Position numbers and translations under genes: made by a program. Below the pieces are notes generated by a model. That model searched no databases, was not told the DNA's origin, and saw only the letters and a list, made by a program, of their open reading frames with translations. From positions 1 to 5,009 of the forward strand of contig NATK01000152.1 in the NCBI GenBank assembly GCA_002085285.1: a stretch of 5,009 bases of DNA, in the 5' to 3' direction. This DNA comes from Candidatus Latescibacteria bacterium 4484_7 (GTDB lineage: Bacteria; Krumholzibacteriota; Krumholzibacteriia; Krumholzibacteriales; Krumholzibacteriaceae). Of the stretch, positions 1-4,937 are shown piece after piece. How positions within the stretch are numbered: the first letter of the stretch is position 1; each line of letters begins with the position of its first letter.

Positions 1-44
1 CCCTGTCCGACGACACCAAACCCTATAAAAGCCAACCTCTGCAT
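1..44 (-). CDS. N-terminus of NAD(P)-dependent oxidoreductase, homoserine dehydrogenase-like (partial)
   Basis: Only the first 14 codons and two bases of a fifteenth are in the window; the gene runs off the left edge. The reading MQRLAFIGFGVVGQG is a beta strand followed by the glycine-rich GxGxxGxG turn that opens an NAD(P)-binding Rossmann fold. The GFGVVGQG wording is typical of homoserine dehydrogenases and homoserine-dehydrogenase-like oxidoreductases, where a strand such as LALIGFGTVGQG is the extreme N-terminus. The ATG lies 5 nt after a full-strength Shine-Dalgarno (AAAAGGAGG), which settles the start. It begins 45 nt after the stop of the upstream 418-residue gene on the same strand, so the two are probably co-transcribed. 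The Rossmann fold is well supported. The substrate (aspartate semialdehyde/homoserine or another amino-acid-derived carbonyl) is inference; a different Rossmann dehydrogenase is possible. Confidence 0.62.
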   Translation of the reverse strand, partial: MQRLAFIGFGVVGQ

Positions 45-49
45 GACAG

Positions 50-58
50 CCTCCTTTT
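50..58 (-). promoter_or_regulatory. Strong ribosome binding site of the left-edge oxidoreductase
   Basis: On the minus strand this reads AAAAGGAGG, followed by CTGTC and then ATG. It is a near-perfect anti-16S match with 5 nt spacing. It shows that the short open frame at the edge is a real gene start and not chance. Confidence 0.75.
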
Positions 59-89
59 TTCCTCATCCCTACTATTCGTTGTATCTATA

Positions 90-1346
90 TCAATGCAGGT
101 TCTGCGCGGCGATTACGTCTATACCTGCTTTCAAAAGATCACGGGCCGTGTGGTTTACCGCATCGTGCTTGTCGAGGAAGTTTCTCATGAATGCATCCAT
201 CAACCCCTGCTTCAACACCTCTTCCTTCGGCATAAAGTAATCGAGGATGTCGGTTGGATGCTCGCGTGTCTTCTCCACCTCTATATCGCCGCCCTCGTGC
301 TTTGCTGAGATATTGGGAACGATCTTGGCGATCTCGACGAGCTCGGCACGCCTGTCGTAGGGCTGAATGACGATCGACTTCCATGTCTCGACGATGTGAT
401 GCTCGAAGCGCACGTTCTCCTCCAGCCCGAATGCCTTGCGGATCTCGGACGAGATACGGATCGTCTCATTGTTGACCGAGTTGCTGAAGTTGAAGCCTAT
501 GAGAGAGGTTGAGCCCTTGCGGTCGGAGAGAAGCCTCGCCGTCATCAGCGTCCACATCACCGCATATGGGTTGTCGTTGCCGAGATACACGGAGATCTTG
601 AACTCGTTCTCAATGCCGAGCTTGTGGAGCAGATAACCGATGAGGATCGTGCCGGGGTTGACGTTCAACACCTGCTTGATACCGTATTCCGTGTAGTAGT
701 GCAAGAACTCGTCTGCCCACTGTAGAGCGTGCTCGTTTGGCTCGCCCACTCCGCCGAAGTAGCCTGTGATCGTCTCAGGGCCGCCGAGGTGAATATTTGA
801 GCCATCCGTTCCCTTCGTATCGAGCGTCTCCACATAGGAGGCGCCGACAATCTGCATCGACGCTGCCACGGCGAGGATATCGGCGTTGTCCTCTACCTGC
901 TCCTTCATCGACCTCACGCGAATGAAACGTCCCGGCATGAGCTCGCGCTTCTCGATCGCCTGTTTCGCCTCGGCTATTAGAAACGGGAAGTACTGCAGTG
1001 CGCTGATCTCGAGTGTTACCGCATTTTTCTCGTTGAACGAAGTGACGCCCGGGGCAACCGCTTTTTTGTACTCCTCCAGCGAGACGAATGCGCCGTTCTT
1101 CGCCTGCCTCTTGAGCCACATGACATCCTTGTAGTAAGGAGAACCCGATTCCTTCAGGCGCTTCATCAGGCTGCTCAGGCGACGAGCCTGTTTCGCCTTT
1201 CGGTTTATTTCCTTTGGTCCGCCGTACTTTTCCACTATGTCGAGCACCGCATTGATCGCTTCGTTATCGGGATCGAGCAGAAAATCGTTGAGCTCCTTGA
1301 GGCGCTTGCCCGGTATAGCCAGTTTTTTGCGAAGTTCTTCTCTCAT
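90..1346 (-). CDS. Conserved-looking protein of unknown function (418 aa), soluble
   Basis: I do not recognise this family. The frame is long and intact, with normal codon composition and a strong promoter and ribosome site, so it is a real gene. The protein is soluble, with no signal peptide or membrane segment. Residues 1-100 are charged and helical (EELRKKL, KQARRLSSLMKRL). From about 110 the sequence alternates hydrophobic strands with glycine-rich loops in the manner of an alpha/beta enzyme, possibly a barrel: SMQIVGASYVETLDTKGTDG (164-183), HLGGPETITGYFGGVGEPNE (186-205), NVNPGTILIGYLL (228-240), GNDNPYAVMW (256-265), GFNFSNSVNNETI (284-296). A polar HEGGDIEVEKTREHPTD stretch lies at 350-366. 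The clustered Gly, Asn, Asp, Glu and His residues look like a ligand or active-site surface. The ATG at 1346 is preferred over a TTG at 1385 because AAAGGAAGG lies just before it. It heads an operon with the dehydrogenase-like gene at the left edge, which suggests a role in amino-acid or related central metabolism (inference only). Confidence 0.85.
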   Translation of the reverse strand: MREELRKKLAIPGKRLKELNDFLLDPDNEAINAVLDIVEKYGGPKEINRKAKQARRLSSLMKRLKESGSPYYKDVMWLKRQAKNGAFVSLEEYKKAVAPGVTSFNEKNAVTLEISALQYFPFLIAEAKQAIEKRELMPGRFIRVRSMKEQVEDNADILAVAASMQIVGASYVETLDTKGTDGSNIHLGGPETITGYFGGVGEPNEHALQWADEFLHYYTEYGIKQVLNVNPGTILIGYLLHKLGIENEFKISVYLGNDNPYAVMWTLMTARLLSDRKGSTSLIGFNFSNSVNNETIRISSEIRKAFGLEENVRFEHHIVETWKSIVIQPYDRRAELVEIAKIVPNISAKHEGGDIEVEKTREHPTDILDYFMPKEEVLKQGLMDAFMRNFLDKHDAVNHTARDLLKAGIDVIAAQNLH

Positions 1347-1496
1347 CTTCCTTCCTTTCTCAATTTCGACCTTTCGAACCTGCAACGAATTACACTGAAA
1401 AATGCCTCCGCCCCTATTTCCTCAATGGGAAAAAGCTTCCCACCTCCGACGGCCCTCCCTTTGCGCCGCCGCGAAAAAACGTGTGATGCTCAGAAG
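1347..1496 (-). other. Long 5' leader of the unknown-function operon
   Basis: If transcription starts about 7 nt past the -10 box (near 1490), the leader is about 140 nt long. It holds a GC- and purine-rich tract (around 1442-1475) and a 6-bp hairpin, TGGGAA/TTCCCA with a 5-nt loop (1426-1442). No ATG-initiated leader peptide is visible on the minus strand. No T-run follows the hairpin, so it is not an intrinsic terminator. I recognise no known riboswitch class here. Confidence 0.35.
1350..1358 (-). promoter_or_regulatory. Ribosome binding site deciding the start of the 418-aa gene
   Basis: The minus strand reads AAAGGAAGG, then AAG and the ATG at 1346. The alternative in-frame TTG at 1385 would add 13 residues and would place this purine tract inside the coding region. 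TTG at 1385 has no comparable site upstream, so ATG 1346 is the better start. Confidence 0.6.
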
Positions 1497-1525
1497 ATTA
1501 TCAACCAAATATATAATTATGTCAA
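1497..1525 (-). promoter_or_regulatory. Sigma-70-type promoter for the unknown-function operon
   Basis: On the minus strand TTGACA (1525-1520) is followed by exactly 17 nt and then GATAAT (1502-1497). The -35 matches consensus fully and the -10 in five of six positions. It lies in the AT-rich part of the divergent intergenic region and points into the 418-residue gene. A 6-bp dyad (1515-1533) overlaps the -35 box. Confidence 0.7.
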
Positions 1526-1533
1526 CGATAATT
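1515..1533. promoter_or_regulatory. Inverted repeat over the -35 box (possible operator)
   Basis: AATTAT and ATAATT form perfect 6-bp arms around a 7-nt spacer that contains part of the TTGACA box. The placement would suit a repressor competing with RNA polymerase. Short AT-rich dyads occur by chance, so this is only a candidate. About 24 bp further on, at 1555-1565, GAAATATATTC resembles the GAATATATTC dyad in front of the Lrp-type gene. Confidence 0.3.
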
Positions 1534-1710
1534 CTGTAAAAAAATGGATTGGCTGAAATATATTCTTCTAAAAACCTTTTCTGCTTTACTATGGCTTTTC
1601 GGCTCTATACCCAAGCATCCCATGCCCGATTAAACGAACGCTTGTCATCGTGCGCTGTTCTCTTGTAAGATTCGCCTTTGTCGGCAGTCTATTTGCTATG
1701 AGAGATTGAT
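1526..1710. other. Divergent intergenic region between the unknown-function operon and the flippase-like gene
   Basis: About 185 nt of mostly AT-rich sequence with no convincing open frame. It carries the upstream side of the minus-strand promoter and, nearer the flippase-like gene, a weak plus-strand promoter candidate (1642-1671). Nothing else is recognised. Confidence 0.5.
1642..1671 (+). promoter_or_regulatory. Weak candidate promoter of the flippase-like gene
   Basis: TTGTCA (1642-1647), an 18-nt spacer and TAAGAT (1666-1671) give five and four matches to the -35 and -10 consensus. The predicted leader is about 35 nt, ending in a modest ribosome site (GAGAG, 7 nt before the ATG). This is the best candidate seen, but it is not strong. 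Confidence 0.3.
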
Positions 1711-2679
1711 ATGAGGCTTAAAAACAGAAAAATCGCCAACCTGGCATTCAGGACGATCGGGATCGCTCTCTTCGCCTATATATTATCGCGTGTGAACCTC
1801 GGTAACGTCTTTAGACAGTTCAGGAATGCGGATCCTCGGATACTCCTGCTTGCAGCCGCAGCCGAGGCAATGCTCATCATAACGAAGAGCATAAGGTGGA
1901 AAATGATCGCAGCGATTCAGGGAATTGATATCCCAATGAGGAAAAGCCTTGCAGCATATACAGCCTCTCTATATTTCGGTATCATTACTCCGGGAAGAAT
2001 CGGCGACTTCGCCAAAAGCTATTACCTTATCAATTCGGGAATAGGTATAGGGAAATCAATCTTCAGCTCACTTCTAGATCGTATCTTCGATCTTATCTTT
2101 CTTGTGATAGCCGGTTACATAAGCCTACTCTTCTTCCCCGACATCATCAAAAACCAGCTCTTAGTGAGCAGCTTGCTCGTTTTGTTCGTAGCACTAACCA
2201 TAGCGATTCTCTTCTGGCGAAGAAACCTGATCGTTAAACTGATCCGCAGATTCATTTCGGGTCTAAGACTTCCAAGGGTTGGGCAGAAGGTGAGCGATTT
2301 GACAGACGAGATGCTAGATGATTTTGGACTCCTTACCGCCAAACAGGTTTTCGGTCTGATCCTTCTCACAATCATTGCCTGGTCATTTCATTACACATTC
2401 TTCATACTCTCCGCGCATTCATTAGGGATAAATGCTTCGACGGGAATGATGCTGATCAGCATATCAGCCGCCATTTTTGTAAGCCTCATACCAATATCGA
2501 TAGCAGGAGTCGGAACGAGAGACCTCGTTCTTATAATGATCTTTAGCAGGATAGGGTTGAGCCGAGACCAGGCTATCAGTTTTTCATTCACTTTCATAAT
2601 AGTCTATATTCTGGTAGGACTCGCAGGCCTTATATGCTGGTTCATGTCGCCTTTCGAGGTGAGCAGCAAGAGTAATTAG
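1711..2679 (+). CDS. Flippase-like integral membrane protein (UPF0104 / MprF-AglD2 transmembrane family)
   Basis: A 322-residue polytopic membrane protein that fits the lysylphosphatidylglycerol-synthase transmembrane-region family (PF03706), whose stand-alone members are about 300-340 residues. Family hallmarks are present: RW near residue 62, TPGRIGDFAKSYYL at 93-106, DRIFDL at 123-128 and PISIAGVGTRD at 261-271. Hydrophobic segments lie near 10-28, 43-60, 82-95, 125-143, 150-168, 212-236, 244-264 and 288-312, about eight in all. The C-terminal synthetase domain of full MprF is absent, as expected for this subfamily. Some members are linked to moving or anchoring charged lipids or polyprenyl-linked glycans; the substrate here is unknown. 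The ATG at 1711 has a modest upstream GAGAG. The gene stands alone, divergent from the left operon and convergent with the aminotransferase. Its base composition (a 60-nt sample near 43% GC) is lower than in neighbouring genes (samples of 55-67%), which may reflect membrane-protein codon content or later acquisition. Confidence 0.9.
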   Translation: MRLKNRKIANLAFRTIGIALFAYILSRVNLGNVFRQFRNADPRILLLAAAAEAMLIITKSIRWKMIAAIQGIDIPMRKSLAAYTASLYFGIITPGRIGDFAKSYYLINSGIGIGKSIFSSLLDRIFDLIFLVIAGYISLLFFPDIIKNQLLVSSLLVLFVALTIAILFWRRNLIVKLIRRFISGLRLPRVGQKVSDLTDEMLDDFGLLTAKQVFGLILLTIIAWSFHYTFFILSAHSLGINASTGMMLISISAAIFVSLIPISIAGVGTRDLVLIMIFSRIGLSRDQAISFSFTFIIVYILVGLAGLICWFMSPFEVSSKSN

Positions 2680-2730
2680 CATTATGAACCGCAAGATTGT
2701 AACAACAATGAACCGGTTGAAGGTGCTGTA
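2680..2730. other. Short convergent intergenic spacer
   Basis: Only 51 nt separate the stops of the flippase-like gene and the aminotransferase. The spacer contains ATGAACCG twice (2684-2691 and 2708-2715) and an AACCGGTT palindrome (2711-2718). No GC-rich hairpin with a T-run is seen for either strand, so termination is either factor-dependent or lies inside the opposing genes. Confidence 0.5.
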
Positions 2731-3942
2731 CTACTTTGTCTTTTCCTTTAGCAATCTCCCCAGCACCGCTACCGCCTCTTCCATCTCACTCATACCGAGC
2801 TGGGCGAAAGAGAGACGGAACGTGTCTCGGCCTGAATCGTCTATGAAGAAGGGAGGGCCTGCGACGAAGGCGACATTCTGATCGACCGCCTCGTGCAGAA
2901 ACTCCTCGCTGTCGAACCCCTCGCCCATATGAACGAACACGAAAAAACCTCCTTCGGGCCTGTTCCAGCGGACCGTGTCGGGAAAATGCTCGTCGAGAAG
3001 AGCAAGGAGATGGTCGCGCTTCTCCTTGTAGAAGCGGGCGTTTATCTCGATCTGTTCGTCGATGTGCCCCCTCTTTACGAATTCATAGAGCAGGTACTGC
3101 CCGAACGAATTAACGCAGCAGTCCTCAAACTGGCGCGCTATGACCATCTTGCGCACCATGTCCTTTTCCCCTATAGCCATTGCGAGCCTGAAACCAGGGC
3201 AGAAGATCTTGGAGAAGGAACGCAGATAAACGACTCGCCCCTCGGTGTCGAAGGCCTTTATCGGCGGCAGAGGCTTGCCCGTGAAACAGAGGTCGCGGTA
3301 GGGATTGTCCTCTATTATCGCTATATTGTACCTGTTGGCAAGCTCGACCATCGCCCTGCGTCTCTCGACGGGCATCGTGGCGCCCGTTGGGTTCTGGTAG
3401 TCGGGAATCACGTAGACGAGCTTGGGTCTCTTGCCTGCACTGACCGCCTCTTCGAGGCGCTCACCGAGCGCCTCGGGGATCATCCCGTAGTCATCGAGCG
3501 GAACGCCGACGAGCTCGGCTCCGTAGCCGGCACACGTCTCGCTCCCGCCGAAGTAGGTGGGGAGCCCGACGAAGGCGACATCTCCCGGCTCGAGGAGGAT
3601 CCTATCGACCGCCACGTCGATGCCGTCTCTGCGCTTGACGAAGCGGGCAAGCTCCTCCCGGAGGAACTCGTACCCTTCACTTGTTCCGTACTGAAGCACA
3701 CTCTCGGGCTTCTCGGTGAAGAGCTCGGCGGCTATTTCGGCTATCTTCGCAGCGGGGAAGGTCTGCGGATCGGGCCAGCCTCCCGCCATCGAACGGACCT
3801 CGGGGCGGGCTATCAGCTTGCATATCTCTCTGATGACCGATGCATGCATACCCTTCGCACGCTCAGTATAAAGGCTCGACAGGCCATTGACCTTTTCATT
3901 GTCTCCCGCCTGCCCCTCGATGCTGTCGTTATTTACGTTCAT
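2731..3942 (-). CDS. PLP-dependent aminotransferase, LysN / 2-aminoadipate aminotransferase type, lacking the usual phosphate-binding loop segment
   Basis: Class I/II fold-type-I aminotransferase, 403 residues from the preferred start. Residue numbers below count from the alternative start at 3975; subtract 11 for the chosen start. The family N-terminus SIxELxKL-like SVIREICKLIARPEV leads to GGWPDPQTFP and LQYGTSEGYEFLRE. Cofactor residues present are the stacking Tyr141 (PTYFGG), Asn195 (YQNPTG), Asp223 and Tyr226 (IEDNPYRDL), Schiff-base Lys256 (SFSKIFCPGFR), Arg263, and the carboxylate-binding Arg387 (FRLSF). The anomaly is at 125-131, where RILLEPG replaces the family's RILITTGSQQALDLxxRxLLEPG: about 16 residues carrying the PLP-phosphate loop and following helix are missing in frame. 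Activity is therefore doubtful, though nothing else has decayed. The gene follows the Lrp-type regulator directly, so it is probably the regulator's target. In this family the amino donor or acceptor is often 2-aminoadipate, leucine or an aromatic amino acid; the substrate cannot be read here. Confidence 0.88.
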   Translation of the reverse strand: MNVNNDSIEGQAGDNEKVNGLSSLYTERAKGMHASVIREICKLIARPEVRSMAGGWPDPQTFPAAKIAEIAAELFTEKPESVLQYGTSEGYEFLREELARFVKRRDGIDVAVDRILLEPGDVAFVGLPTYFGGSETCAGYGAELVGVPLDDYGMIPEALGERLEEAVSAGKRPKLVYVIPDYQNPTGATMPVERRRAMVELANRYNIAIIEDNPYRDLCFTGKPLPPIKAFDTEGRVVYLRSFSKIFCPGFRLAMAIGEKDMVRKMVIARQFEDCCVNSFGQYLLYEFVKRGHIDEQIEINARFYKEKRDHLLALLDEHFPDTVRWNRPEGGFFVFVHMGEGFDSEEFLHEAVDQNVAFVAGPPFFIDDSGRDTFRLSFAQLGMSEMEEAVAVLGRLLKEKTK

Positions 3943-3951
3943 CCCTTTTTT

Positions 3952-3957
3952 CTCCTT
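3952..3957 (-). promoter_or_regulatory. Ribosome binding site favouring the internal aminotransferase start
   Basis: AAGGAG on the minus strand sits 9 nt before the ATG at 3942. The other in-frame ATG, at 3975, abuts the regulator's TAG stop with no gap and has only a weak upstream purine run. Initiation at 3942 is therefore preferred, although coupled initiation at 3975 (11 more residues) is possible. Confidence 0.5.
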
Positions 3958-3975
3958 TTCGACCCATTCTAACAT

Positions 3976-4551
3976 CTACTTTTCTCGACTACCCCTTCGG
4001 CCGACCGGCAGGGAATCTCCCCCATCCTCTTTGCTCGTAGAGTTTCTGCCTTTTCCGTTCTCCGCGCTCTCGACCTCTTCGAGCGGTATCGCAGTTTCCT
4101 TCTTAAGCGTCGAGAGGACAAACATCGTCTTGACCTTGTCCACGCCTACGATCTTGGTCAGCGTATTCAGCAGAAAGTCCTCGTAGTCGTATATGTCGCG
4201 GGAGAGTACCTTGAGGATGTAATCCTCAACGCCGGCGAGGTGGTAGCACTCGAGCACTTTTCGGCACTTCTTTATAAAGGTGTGAAAATTCTCTATGGCA
4301 TCCTTCTGATGGAGGTTCAGCGAGACAGCAACGAGGGCCACCGTCCCAAGGCCGACCTTCTTGTTGTCGACGATCGCCACATACCTTTGTATTATGCCGC
4401 GCTCTTCGAGCTTTCTCACCCGCTCGAGTACAGCCGAAGGGCTCAGTCCGACCTCAGAGGCGAGTTGCACGTTCGGGATTCGACCCTTCTCCTGCAGTAT
4501 CTCGAGTATCTTCTTGTCAGCCGGGTGAAGGACTTCGGTTTCGTTCGCCAA
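3976..4551 (-). CDS. Lrp/AsnC-family transcriptional regulator
   Basis: A 191-residue leucine-responsive-type regulator. The N-terminus has the AsnC winged helix-turn-helix: LHPADKKILEILQEKGRIP (8-26), then NVQLASEVGLSPSAVLERVRKLEERGIIQRY (27-57). In this family the SPSAV..RVRKLE helix reads DNA. Residues 70-148 form the RAM effector-binding domain (TVALVAVSLNL, YHLAGVEDYILKVLSRDIYDYEDFL, GVDKVKTMFVLSTLK); the GxxDY-like GVEDY (107-111) is the usual effector-pocket loop. Typical members end near 150-165 residues, whereas this one has a charged, Gly/Ser-rich, probably disordered tail (157-191, ending RRGSREK). The start is TTG, preceded by AAGGGAGAG; no ATG lies nearby. Such regulators form dimers to octamers or more, sense amino acids and bind AT-rich dyads. 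It heads an operon with the aminotransferase, and three dyads overlap its promoter. Confidence 0.92.
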   Translation of the reverse strand: MANETEVLHPADKKILEILQEKGRIPNVQLASEVGLSPSAVLERVRKLEERGIIQRYVAIVDNKKVGLGTVALVAVSLNLHQKDAIENFHTFIKKCRKVLECYHLAGVEDYILKVLSRDIYDYEDFLLNTLTKIVGVDKVKTMFVLSTLKKETAIPLEEVESAENGKGRNSTSKEDGGDSLPVGRRGSREK

Positions 4552-4565
4552 GACTCTCCCTTTCA

Positions 4566-4607
4566 GAATTATTCAAGGAATATTCATTATATATATGAAT
4601 ATATTCC
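4566..4607. promoter_or_regulatory. Probable multi-site operator for the Lrp-type regulator
   Basis: Three GAAT-n-ATTC dyads lie in a row: GAATTATTC (4566-4574), GAATATTC (4578-4585) and GAATATATTC (4597-4606). Their centres are about 11.5 and 20 bp apart, close to one and two helical turns. The last two also nest in a larger dyad, ATATTCAT and ATGAATAT (4580-4587 and 4595-4602) with a 7-nt spacer. Lrp/AsnC proteins typically bind phased AT-rich palindromes upstream of their own genes, so autoregulation is likely (inference). Confidence 0.55.
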
Positions 4608-4629
4608 AGCAATTTGGTGCAAATGTCAA
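4601..4629 (-). promoter_or_regulatory. Promoter of the regulator-aminotransferase operon
   Basis: A perfect TTGACA lies at 4629-4624 on the minus strand; 17 nt later is GAATAT (4606-4601), a poor -10 that coincides with the GAATATATTC dyad. A perfect TATAAT occurs further downstream (4591-4586) but lacks a good -35 at the right distance. Either way the -10 region is covered by the dyads. The exact start site is uncertain. Confidence 0.45.
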
Positions 4630-4651
4630 TAATTATTTCGTATTTATTTGA

Positions 4652-4888
4652 TATCCTCTAATAAAATGCGACCGGCTATTCGACAAAGACCGCTTAAACA
4701 CTCCCGAATGTGAGATTTTACGCTACGTTCCATACCATTTGAACACTCAGCTCACAGGATGGATGCTTAAAAATCAAAAGCCTTTAATGATCAACGACTT
4801 TTTCAATGACAATCGTTTCAATATCATGTCCGAGGGAAAACACCCCGTCAAGTCGCTTCTCGTTTAATTTCACAAAACCAAAGGTTGA
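4652..4888 (+). pseudogene. Decayed fragment of a GAF-domain protein
   Basis: A frame open from 4652 to a TAA at 4865-4867 has no suitable start codon (first ATG at 4763). It reads as the middle of a GAF sensor domain: RLNTPECEILRYVPYHLN, then QLTGWMLKNQKPLMINDFF, then HPVKSLLV. From memory of the family, GAF proteins have TGWxLKNxKPLLINDLxxDxRF, followed some ten to fifteen residues later by SLLxVPLKxKGKLIG. After the TAA the same frame continues FHKTKG with the spacing expected for VPLKTKG, then meets TGA and TAA at 4886-4891. The N-terminus, start and ribosome site are missing; that side is now the regulator's promoter. It is therefore a truncated, stop-containing relic of a signalling protein, perhaps once fused to a cyclase, kinase or sigma-54 activator domain. 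I see no sign that it is translated. Confidence 0.6.
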
Positions 4889-4914
4889 TAAAACAGCATG
4901 AGCTGGAGTATTGT
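4885..4914 (+). promoter_or_regulatory. Candidate promoter for the right-edge NAD synthetase-like gene
   Basis: TTGATA (4885-4890), an 18-nt spacer and TATTGT (4909-4914) match consensus in five and four positions. The predicted leader is under 20 nt and contains the ribosome site AGAGGTGG (4927-4934). The promoter would lie in the tail of the GAF relic. Moderate to weak support. Confidence 0.35.
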
Positions 4915-4937
4915 ATTTCTACACACAGAGGTGGCGG

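Noticed and set aside
775..1119. A 114-codon frame inside the 418-aa gene, same strand, other frame
   Set aside because: It has low-complexity Arg/Gly-rich translation without a start signal and lies wholly inside a better-supported gene.
1426..1442. TGGGAA/TTCCCA hairpin as a terminator
   Set aside because: The stem is only 6 bp, no T-run follows on either strand, and it sits in a leader, not after a gene.
2684..2715. ATGAACCG direct repeat as an attachment site or mobile-element end
   Set aside because: The repeat is only 8 bp with 24-nt spacing, and no recombinase, transposase or target-site pattern is nearby.
2684..2881. Plus-strand open frame starting ATGAACCGC just after the flippase-like gene
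   Set aside because: The first 16 codons look protein-like, but no good ribosome site precedes it and most of it is antisense to the 3' end of the aminotransferase. Chance is more likely than a small gene.
2893..3972. A 359-codon plus-strand open frame opposite the aminotransferase
   Set aside because: It lies almost entirely antisense to a clearly recognisable aminotransferase, its translation matches no family, and it has no ribosome site. Long antisense frames are expected from GC-rich codon use.
4240..4632. A 130-codon plus-strand frame opposite the Lrp-type gene
   Set aside because: It is antisense to a well-supported regulator and runs into its promoter; the translation shows no domain.
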